In this document: piece by piece, positions 56,481 through 62,543 of the stretch
Layout of the letters: each line of letters opens with the position of its first letter
Numbering within the stretch: position 1 is the stretch's first letter
The notes under the pieces: model-generated
Databases searched by the model: none
The model's input: only the letters and a program-made list of their open reading frames with translations
Told to the model about the DNA's origin: nothing
Program-made: the position numbers and the translations under genes
Assembly (NCBI GenBank): GCA_030834895.1
Contig: JAUQXA010000054.1
Location: forward strand, 18,006-82,005
DNA length: 64,000 bases
Reading direction: 5' to 3'
From: Anaerolineales bacterium
GTDB lineage: Bacteria; Chloroflexota; Anaerolineae; Anaerolineales; Villigracilaceae

Positions 56481-58074
56481 GCGACCCAACCGATAGCTTG
56501 TTTCGACCTAGAAAGCACCATATATCAATGAATTTTTGACCGTCTTCCACAGTCATTAAAGCGCCAACATCTAGTAACTCAATCACGCGTCGCCGATCAT
56601 CAAAGGTTTCATTTCCAGGCTCCAATCCTTCCGCAATATGTAAAGCAAACTCACGAATTTGCTGGATATCTTTTTCTGTTATGGTTTCTGTTTCCAAATT
56701 CAGATTCAAATCGTCGCGTTCTTTCTCCAACGAGGTGAGGGTGGTTTCTAATTGCTGTTTCTTATCAACCAACAATTCTCTTGGAATGTCACCAGAAATA
56801 TATAGGTCAAGTACGCGGTCCAGTTGACTCTTCGAGTCCTGCCAAAGATCATCAAGAACGAGCAAACGGTCACGTATTGGTGCAATGAATTGCTCTCGGC
56901 TTTCTTGATATTCCGCAAGCCCAGTTTCCAGAGTTCCCGGTTGAGTAAGAAGCGCCTTCAACCAATCCCAGACCAACTTATCGACAACATCTACGCGAAA
57001 GCTTGGAAGATGGCACTTCACGTTGGCGATGGTGCCCATGAGCGCATTACACTTGTAATACAGGTACAGTTTCCTTTCTTGAGGCACGGTAGCATAGCAA
57101 TTGACGCTGGTGTGACACAGACCACATCGGACACGTCCTCTCAGTAAGTACTCCCTTTTTATATTGCGTTTGGAGACACTTACATTTGCCTTTCGCTGAA
57201 GCTTAGCTTTCTCCCACATTTCCTCAGAGACAATAGGAGGCACGTTAAATGTCAGCCACCATTCGCGGGCGTTAGGCTTGTGGTAACCGCCGAAAGTGTT
57301 ACGTTTTCCATAGTGCCAGTGTCCGGCATATGTCTCTGATTCCAGAATTCGATACACGAGTCTCCCTGACCATTCCCCTTTCCCGCGCTTTTTGAACATT
57401 CCACGCAGGTCTGCCCAAGTGGGAACCCTCATTTGGGTGAGTCGCTTTGAAATATCGCGTGTGGATAGGCGCCGACCCTTTTCATCTCCTTCCACATACC
57501 ATGTGTAAACCAACCGTACGACTGCTGCCTCCTCTTCATGAATCACCAAATTTCTACCATCTTCTGACAAGCGATAACCAAACGGGGGTTTATCTCCATG
57601 AAGCATGATTTTCCCGTTTTTAACCACCTGACGCCTACCGCGAACCATGCGTTCGGCAATTTTTTCGCGTTCGTATTCAGCGATAGTCGCACGAATATGC
57701 TTGTTCAGGCGTCCCTCCGGCGAGTTCTCATAGCTGGCTAGTACATAAACAACTTCGACACCAGCTCGATTCAATTGTTCTTCAACAATAAGTTGCTTCG
57801 CAAGCTTACGACTGAGGCGGTCAATCTCGCGAACCACCAATACATCAAACTCCCCTTTTTGCGCCATATCACGTGCGTGATTAAGTTCAGGTAATTCAAA
57901 TGAAGCGCCGGATGCACCACGATCATCTTCGGACAATTCTGCAATGATTTGCCACCCATTGTCGAGTGCAAAATCCCGGCACATTTCCAATTGTCCAGCC
58001 AGATTACGTCCTTCCTTGCCGCGGTCATCACTGGAAACTCTTGCATAGAGTACAGCACGTTTAAATGTATTCAT
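56368..58074 (-). CDS. Large serine recombinase (integrase)
   Basis: About 568 aa as it reads now. N-terminal resolvase domain: AVLYARVSSDDRG with catalytic Ser14, and VVREIDRLSRKL. Then a recombinase domain, a zinc ribbon (CGLCHTSV then YKCNALMG and VKCHL) and a coiled coil (LETTLTSLEKERDDLNL). It should integrate and excise the element by attP x attB recombination. AAGGAAG precedes the ATG. The last about 37 codons (from about 56480 leftwards) are host yyaL DNA read backwards, so the free element must encode a different C-terminus. Confidence 0.93.
   Translation of the reverse strand: MNTFKRAVLYARVSSDDRGKEGRNLAGQLEMCRDFALDNGWQIIAELSEDDRGASGASFELPELNHARDMAQKGEFDVLVVREIDRLSRKLAKQLIVEEQLNRAGVEVVYVLASYENSPEGRLNKHIRATIAEYEREKIAERMVRGRRQVVKNGKIMLHGDKPPFGYRLSEDGRNLVIHEEEAAVVRLVYTWYVEGDEKGRRLSTRDISKRLTQMRVPTWADLRGMFKKRGKGEWSGRLVYRILESETYAGHWHYGKRNTFGGYHKPNAREWWLTFNVPPIVSEEMWEKAKLQRKANVSVSKRNIKREYLLRGRVRCGLCHTSVNCYATVPQERKLYLYYKCNALMGTIANVKCHLPSFRVDVVDKLVWDWLKALLTQPGTLETGLAEYQESREQFIAPIRDRLLVLDDLWQDSKSQLDRVLDLYISGDIPRELLVDKKQQLETTLTSLEKERDDLNLNLETETITEKDIQQIREFALHIAEGLEPGNETFDDRRRVIELLDVGALMTVEDGQKFIDIWCFLGRNKLSVGSPTSQNVGFSRSYRCCSARTRRRPRRTSRRATWLEGSG
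56464..56480. other. Left attachment junction of the integrative element (attL)
   Basis: Host-like yyaL coding sequence stops at the AAG codon 56475-56477 of HFEK and non-host sequence starts at or before 56478. The exact core dinucleotide cannot be set without the empty site. The recombinase gene ends across this junction. Confidence 0.7.
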
Positions 58075-58150
58075 GATCTTCCTTCAGGGATAATATTATT
58101 TTTGGGGGAATGGTATAGGATTAGCAGGGCCAGACCGGGCTGGCTGTCGC

Positions 58151-58390
58151 TTAGTTGCGGGACGGCTGGTAAAGGATTTCCCGCATTTCCTCAAAGAGCT
58201 GCGATCCCAACACAAGGGATTGTTCATGGGAGGCAAGTTCAAAGGAATTCACAAGATCGGCTAATATCATGCCGATATTTCCTTCCACCTCCAGCAGGCT
58301 CTTTCCATCCGCTGCCTCTTGCCACTCCTGGCGGAACTTGGAAAGGACAGAAATTGCTTTCGTTCGTGGGCTTGGATTCGTATTCAACAT
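58151..58390 (-). CDS. Small hypothetical protein of the element
   Basis: Function not recognised. 79 aa; soluble, helical (VLSKFRQEWQEAADGKSLLEVE, LASHEQSLVLGSQLFEEMRE). AAGGAG lies about 7 nt before the ATG at 58390, which is a better start than the ATG at 58465. It lies 76 bp upstream of the recombinase on the same strand and probably shares its transcript from the palindrome at 58581-58610. Confidence 0.7.
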   Translation of the reverse strand: MLNTNPSPRTKAISVLSKFRQEWQEAADGKSLLEVEGNIGMILADLVNSFELASHEQSLVLGSQLFEEMREILYQPSRN

Positions 58391-58450
58391 CAGAAGGCTC
58401 CTTTTGATTATTGGAGCGATCTCATTCTGCCCGGTCAGAAAAGAAATCGC

Positions 58451-58505
58451 CCCGGTGAATCCCACCAGGGCGTGAAATCTGGGCTGATATAATGAAGTCA
58501 GCCCA
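58451..58505 (-). promoter_or_regulatory. Two hairpins in the leader of the recombinase transcript
   Basis: CGCCCCGGTG/CACCAGGGCG pair at about 58449-58473 with a 5-nt loop, and GGGCTGA (58482-58488) pairs with TCAGCCC (58499-58505). They lie between the operator palindrome and the first leftward start codon and may control read-through; no T-run is seen. Confidence 0.45.
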
Positions 58506-58580
58506 TCCCTCCGCTACTGTCGGTGGGTTGGGTCAGGGTCGTGCGTGTGTTCCACCACATTCACGACCCGTTTCAACAGA

Positions 58581-58610
58581 TATAATTATCGTATTGATAC
58601 GATAATTATA
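58581..58610. promoter_or_regulatory. 30-bp palindromic operator/promoter of the element
   Basis: TATAATTATCGTA (58581-58593), TTGA, TACGATAATTATA (58598-58610): perfect 13-bp arms. Each arm end supplies a TATAAT/ATTATA -10-like box on either strand, so a bound dimer would cover both. It lies 190 bp before the leftward genes and just downstream of the HTH gene. Confidence 0.8.
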
Positions 58611-58649
58611 CTACACAGAAATCAAAAGTCAATAATCCCCCCCATCAAT

Positions 58650-58865
58650 TTATCGTCTTTTAGAACCAGGCTTCGGCTTTGCTCCGCGTCGTTCCCCCAA
58701 TTTTTCTGCATTCTTAATATAGGCCTCCAGGGACTGCCTGCTAACCTGCCAGGACGGTCCCCACTTTCGCCCGACCACTTTATTAGATCGAATCAATTGA
58801 CGGATGTAATCCGGGTTATAACCGCTTACTCGCGCAGCATCATAAGTAGTCAGCCAATCTTCCAT
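58650..58865 (-). CDS. Helix-turn-helix DNA-binding protein, excisionase-like
   Basis: 71 aa. WLTTYDAARVSGYNPDYIRQLI is a winged helix-turn-helix of the MerR/AlpA/Xis type, followed by RSNKVVGRKWGPSWQVSRQS (wing) and a basic tail KLGERRGAKPKPGSKRR. Proteins of this kind act as recombination directionality factors or local repressors. GGGAGA lies 7 nt before the ATG at 58865. It is next to a palindromic operator and the recombinase, so excisionase is the favoured reading; repressor is the alternative. Confidence 0.8.
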   Translation of the reverse strand: MEDWLTTYDAARVSGYNPDYIRQLIRSNKVVGRKWGPSWQVSRQSLEAYIKNAEKLGERRGAKPKPGSKRR

Positions 58866-59054
58866 AAACAATTCTCCCAAACAACATTATAACTTGGATG
58901 GTAGCAAGTTCACTCGATGCAAGTAGTGTGCGTTTGTATCAAACGGAGCGCAAAACGGTTGGGGTATTTCAGAAACTGTCATGAAATTGTGGTTAGGTAA
59001 TTGTAAGTTTATTCACATTCATTTTTCAGGCTTGTCAGGTAGAATTTTAGCCTT
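58866..59054 (+). promoter_or_regulatory. Divergent intergenic region with leaderless-type promoter for 59055
   Basis: TAGAAT at 59040-59045 lies 9 nt before the ATG at 59055, with TTCATT at 59018-59023 (16 bp spacing). No Shine-Dalgarno site precedes the ATG. The rest of the 189-bp gap shows no hairpin; it may hold the HTH gene's promoter on the other strand. Confidence 0.5.
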
Positions 59055-59687
59055 ATGGCTAAATACACTAAAAGTAGTCATATTCACCCCAAATTACGAA
59101 TGGTGCTGTATTTAATTTTGCTCACATTCGGCGGATTGCTGTTTGGTTCGATCCTCTGGGTCTTCCATCGAATTCAAACAAGATTTGGGGTGGAACTCGC
59201 CGAAGTTGCGGCAGCGCTCATGTCCATTCTCATCCTGGCGTTGATCATGGTTGGAATGCGCGCCGGCTGGAGTCTGGACCGTTTTATTCGACATCGCGAG
59301 ATCGACCTATGGCGAATTCACCAATCCATCAGACAAATTGGATATTTCCTTGCGCTGCTGGGATACGAGGAAGTTCAACCTCAGCTATGCCCGCCTGAAT
59401 CAGAGACTTCAAAAACAGCACAAATGCTGGCAGACATGGATAGGCCGAAACGGCGCGGCAGACCACCCACCCACTCGCTTGATCGCTGGACACGGGTGGT
59501 GCTGGCTTGGGAAAATCGCGATCCATACCGAAACCCCATGACCTTGACCGAGTTCCTCGCCCAGGAATTTGGCACGTATGCTGACGGATCACCCTGCATG
59601 TCGGATAACAGTTTCTACGAAAACCGCAAAAAGGTCTTTGATGAATTCAGAAAAAACGCAACCTTGAATCAAGAGCCTACCTCCTAG
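59055..59687 (+). CDS. Membrane protein with AT-hook-like motif and DNA-binding-like C-terminus
   Basis: 210 aa. Two membrane segments (MVLYLILLTFGGLLFGSILWV and VAAALMSILILALIMVGMRAG), then at about residue 131 RPKRRGRPPTHSLDRW, an AT-hook (RGRP core), and a helical C-terminal region (TLTEFLAQEFG, NRKKVFDEFRK). A membrane protein carrying a minor-groove DNA-binding motif in the cytoplasm could tether element DNA at the membrane; this is inference. I do not recognise a family. Terminator right after. Confidence 0.75.
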   Translation: MAKYTKSSHIHPKLRMVLYLILLTFGGLLFGSILWVFHRIQTRFGVELAEVAAALMSILILALIMVGMRAGWSLDRFIRHREIDLWRIHQSIRQIGYFLALLGYEEVQPQLCPPESETSKTAQMLADMDRPKRRGRPPTHSLDRWTRVVLAWENRDPYRNPMTLTEFLAQEFGTYADGSPCMSDNSFYENRKKVFDEFRKNATLNQEPTS

Positions 59688-59718
59688 AGGAGAGAAAGTC
59701 CGGTTTCGATGGAATGCC

Positions 59719-59745
59719 AAAAAGCCGCAAAGCCCGCGGCTTTTT
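59719..59745 (+). terminator. Rho-independent terminator
   Basis: AAAAAGCCGC (59719-59728) and GCGGCTTTTT (59736-59745), followed by GATTT. Confidence 0.88.
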
Positions 59746-60040
59746 GATTTAACGGCAACCATCACCACCATTCATACGGCGATCTCTTTGCATGGATAGC
59801 GGTTCACAGGGCATGGAATTCTTGTGACGGTAGCAAAGTCTTTTAAATTTCCATTAATCTTGTTGTTATATAAATATACTGTACAACCCAGGGATTCGCA
59901 GCACTGTCGAATCGGTGTATAGCGCCTCATGCCCGGCAATTAAATATTCTCCCGAGATTTCACTTAATCAAAATATCAAATGGCACTTGAGACTGTGTCT
60001 GTCTTTTTTACCGGTAAACAGCCACAACTATCAGTCCAAA

Positions 60041-60181
60041 ATGATACAGTCATTACTTATTGGTCTACTTATTGGTATTGTATTCTTCTTTTTCCCCATC
60101 ATTATTGGAATGGCTTTGTTCTTCATACTGATTCAACAAATCAGGGGGATAGTCAAAAAAAGGGATGATGAGAATTCCTGA
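60041..60181 (+). CDS. Possible small membrane peptide
   Basis: 46 codons from ATG 60041: a long hydrophobic stretch (MIQSLLIGLLIGIVFFFFPI, then GMALFFILIQQIRG) and charged end (VKKRDDENS). No Shine-Dalgarno site is visible and no relative recognised, so it is tentative. Confidence 0.3.
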   Translation: MIQSLLIGLLIGIVFFFFPIIIGMALFFILIQQIRGIVKKRDDENS

Positions 60182-60337
60182 CATCCAGGCAACCGGGGAC
60201 TGTTTCAGCATCCATCACAAATCCGAAAAATCCTTCTACCGATCCATTTTTTCAGAAAAATATCGAAAATAACGTCATTGGAATTTCCGTAGAATTCCTG
60301 TGACTCATAATGGGGAATTAATTGACTCCCGCCGTGT

Positions 60338-60364
60338 AAAAGAGCCGCTGTACGTGGCTCTTTT
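60338..60364 (+). terminator. Terminator upstream of the RHH gene
   Basis: AAAAGAGCC (60338-60346) and GGCTCTTTT (60356-60364), 9-nt loop, then ATC. It ends 24 bp before the start of the RHH-like gene, so it could be an attenuator for it. Confidence 0.6.
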
Positions 60365-60388
60365 ATCTTAACCCAAGTGAGGTTGAAC

Positions 60389-60598
60389 ATGGCAAGAGTT
60401 GTCATATATCTTCTCGAACCAGAAATGAACGCACTACATCAATTAGCCCGGCAGGAATATCGGCCCGTGAAATCCCAGGCAGCATTGATCATCAGAAATG
60501 AACTCAAGCGTCTTGGACTGATCGACGAACAACTGGCAGGCCGGGAGAAACAACCCGGATTATCCCCCGAACCCAATGACAGGGAGGCGACATGCTAG
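60389..60598 (+). CDS. Ribbon-helix-helix-like small protein
   Basis: 69 aa. MARVVIYLLEPEMNALHQLARQE begins with a beta-strand then helix, and SQAALIIRNELKRLGLI gives the second helix, the layout of Arc/CopG-type DNA-binding proteins. GAGG lies about 8 nt before the ATG at 60389. Its stop codon overlaps the next start (60592), so the following gene is translationally coupled. A local transcriptional regulator of the ParA operon is plausible. Confidence 0.65.
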   Translation: MARVVIYLLEPEMNALHQLARQEYRPVKSQAALIIRNELKRLGLIDEQLAGREKQPGLSPEPNDREATC

Positions 60599-60795
60599 AA
60601 CAACCTACCCAGGAAATCGAACTGACCACAGAACAACGCCGCAATCTGGGACATGTATATCGCATGATCCTTGGCTGGCGGAGGGATCGCAAAAATAAAC
60701 CGGTATCCCATCCTGCATCCGAATCATTGCCTGAAGAGCACCCATCTCTACAGTCCAATTCGGATTCCGCTGAACAGACAGAAAGCGAGTCCTGA
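60592..60795 (+). CDS. Small hypothetical protein
   Basis: Function not recognised. 67 aa, soluble, charged and Ser-rich tail (SLPEEHPSLQSNSDSAEQTESES); start ATG lies within the end of the RHH-like gene. The core IELTTEQRRNLGHVYRMILGWRR is helical and basic. Part of the same operon as the genes on either side. Confidence 0.6.
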   Translation: MLEQPTQEIELTTEQRRNLGHVYRMILGWRRDRKNKPVSHPASESLPEEHPSLQSNSDSAEQTESES

Positions 60796-60796
60796 G

Positions 60797-60880
60797 GTGT
60801 TCACCGGAATTGCCATTGGGCTCGCCATATTTGGCGGAGGCATCCTTGTCGGGGTGATCATTTTCTTTCTTGTGTTCTGA
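60797..60880 (+). CDS. Possible small single-span membrane peptide
   Basis: 27 codons from GTG 60797, one base after the previous stop: MFTGIAIGLAIFGGGILVGV then IIFFLVF, an almost pure membrane helix with Gly zipper. No Shine-Dalgarno site beyond GAG. Could be a holin-like or regulatory peptide, but is too short to be sure. Confidence 0.35.
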   Translation: MFTGIAIGLAIFGGGILVGVIIFFLVF

Positions 60881-60930
60881 CCGCCTCGGCGTCGGAAGTA
60901 TCTTCATCATTTCCAATATAGGAACATACC

Positions 60931-61701
60931 ATGTCCACCAAAGTCATCTGCATTGCCAATCAAAAGGGCGGGGTCGGAAAAACCACCACTGCCGTTTCCC
61001 TCGCTCATGGTCTCTCTCAAAAAGGAAGACGGGTCTTATTGATCGATCTCGATCCACAGGGACAATCAGCGACTGCATTGGGCCGCAGCCCGGAGCCCGG
61101 CGTGTTTTATCTGCTCACAATGGGCATGACCCCACAGGAGACCACCTTCGTGCAATCCTGGATGCGCTTCTCGGGACGGGAAGGGCTGTATCTCCTGCCC
61201 GGTGATCAGCAAACGATGGCAGCACAAACCGTGCTCAACGCGCAGGATAAACCCATCTCGGCCATTCGCCATTCGATCAACCACTTTTTCAAAGATGGAC
61301 TGCATTACATCATCTTCGATACGGCGCCCAGTGTGGGCGGCATCCAGGAACGCGCGGTTTGGGCCTCCGACCTGGTGATCGTACCGACTGCAACTGAATT
61401 CCTGTCCGCAGATGGTGTCGGCAAGATTCTGCGCATGTTGAGCATTCTGCAGGAGAAGAAAAATTGGCGTGGCAATTTGTTGGGAATCCTGCCGACCTTC
61501 TACGATGAACAGACCCGTGAAAGCAAGTCCACCATTGAAGACCTGCGCGAGCGATTCGACACAAGTGTGCTGCCTCCCATTCATCGCGCAACCCTATTGC
61601 GGGAATGCGCTGCGCAGGGCCAGACGATTTTTGAGATGGATCCGCTTTGCCGCGCCGCCAAACAATATCAAGCCCTGACTCAGATGGTATTGAAGTTTTA
61701 G
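60931..61701 (+). CDS. parA: ParA family partition ATPase
   Basis: 256 aa Soj/ParA-type ATPase. Deviant Walker A NQKGGVGKTTTAVSLAHGLS, Walker A' IDLDPQGQSATALG, and FDTAPSVGG (Walker B) are all present. It drives segregation of the element DNA, together with a DNA-binding partner that should be the next gene. Located between small regulators and the replication gene, the usual place in a plasmid maintenance operon. Start ATG without a strong Shine-Dalgarno site (GGAACATACC). Confidence 0.94.
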   Translation: MSTKVICIANQKGGVGKTTTAVSLAHGLSQKGRRVLLIDLDPQGQSATALGRSPEPGVFYLLTMGMTPQETTFVQSWMRFSGREGLYLLPGDQQTMAAQTVLNAQDKPISAIRHSINHFFKDGLHYIIFDTAPSVGGIQERAVWASDLVIVPTATEFLSADGVGKILRMLSILQEKKNWRGNLLGILPTFYDEQTRESKSTIEDLRERFDTSVLPPIHRATLLRECAAQGQTIFEMDPLCRAAKQYQALTQMVLKF

Positions 61702-61710
61702 GAGACCATC

Positions 61711-62319
61711 ATGTCGAAGAGACGTAATCCATTTGAAGCCCCCGAACCCGTCCCAAGCGTGGCAATCCCGCCGAGCATTTATGACTCGTTGCGCGTGGCT
61801 GCCCCCCGCAAGCGCAATCGTCGATGGGAAAAGCAACATCAAAGCCACAAAGCTGTCTATCGCGGGGTGGACCCAAAACTGGCACTGAAGGTCAAGGCGA
61901 TTGCCGGCGATCTGCTGGTACCCGAAGGGGAGGTTGCACGTGCTGTGATCGAATATGCATTACGCGCTTACGAGCAGGGCAACCTGGATCTTCACCCGCG
62001 ACCCAACCCATATCGCATGCGCATGACTTTGTTCCCGGTTTCCGATTCAACACGTTCGTATGACAGTCCTGTGAAACCCGCCAAACGCAAACAAACGCAA
62101 GCGCTATGGCGTGTGATCACCACCTGGCGCGGGTTTCCTCCGGAGCTCAAAAGGGAACTTGCGGTCCTGGCTTCCGATGATGGATTGAACGTACCCGTCG
62201 GAGAATTAATCACCGCCCTGCTGCGCTTTGGTTTGAAGGCCTATGACGATGGCTTGTTGACCCTCGAACCGGTTCAAAAAAGGACAACCTTCACCCTGGC
62301 ACGGGAGGGCATCAAATGA
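61711..62319 (+). CDS. Putative ParA partner with duplicated helical domain
   Basis: 202 aa. Two copies of one motif: YRGVDPKLALKVKAIAGD, then GEVARAVIEYALRAYEQGNL (about 50-90) and WRGFPPELKRELAVLASDDG, then GELITALLRFGLKAYDDGLL (about 140-180). The repeat has the strand-helix-helix look of RHH proteins, which bind DNA as dimers; two in one chain could make a pseudo-dimer. It follows parA by 9 bp with AGGAG before the ATG, so a DNA-binding partition partner is likely. Not a classic ParB. Confidence 0.75.
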   Translation: MSKRRNPFEAPEPVPSVAIPPSIYDSLRVAAPRKRNRRWEKQHQSHKAVYRGVDPKLALKVKAIAGDLLVPEGEVARAVIEYALRAYEQGNLDLHPRPNPYRMRMTLFPVSDSTRSYDSPVKPAKRKQTQALWRVITTWRGFPPELKRELAVLASDDGLNVPVGELITALLRFGLKAYDDGLLTLEPVQKRTTFTLAREGIK

Positions 62320-62543
62320 GTTTTCCCCAAAAACAAATCAAGGGAATGAAAAAAGAAATCAACGCAGGCGGCACAGACAACGTGCCGCCTACGCTTTGTC
62401 CACCTCCCGCCCACATCTCCGCCTGCGTTCCCGCCTACGCTGAACGCACAGGAAAGGCTGTAACGAAAAAATTGAATGATATGGGGCCTGTGAGACCTAT
62501 GACTGTAAATGGCCTGATTTCGTTTTCGGAGTTGAGGCTATGA
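62316..62543 (+). CDS. Doubtful small ORF between the partition and replication genes
   Basis: 75 codons; starts in the previous stop (ATGA at 62316) and ends in the rep start (ATGA at 62540), the coupling pattern of real genes. However the middle is Pro/Cys-rich and low in information (TLCPPPAHISACVPAYAER) and contains a GGCGGCAC/GTGCCGCC hairpin (62367-62389). It may be a leader region and not a gene. Confidence 0.35.
   Translation: MSFPQKQIKGMKKEINAGGTDNVPPTLCPPPAHISACVPAYAERTGKAVTKKLNDMGPVRPMTVNGLISFSELRL

Larger units (their letters stand above)
59746..60388. other. Largely non-coding stretch of the element
   Basis: Holds one possible small ORF (60041-60181) and a terminator (60338-60364). 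Two near-identical sites GAATTCTTGTGAC (about 59817) and GAATTCCTGTGAC (about 60293) lie some 476 bp apart; whether they are binding sites is open. No RNA gene was recognised. Confidence 0.4.

Noticed and set aside
57949..58407. Plus-strand frame opposite the start of the recombinase
   Set aside because: No Shine-Dalgarno site and no recognisable motif; crosses the recombinase promoter region.
58545..58892. Plus-strand frame opposite the HTH gene
   Set aside because: Starts within the palindrome region with no Shine-Dalgarno site, and the HTH gene on the other strand is clear.
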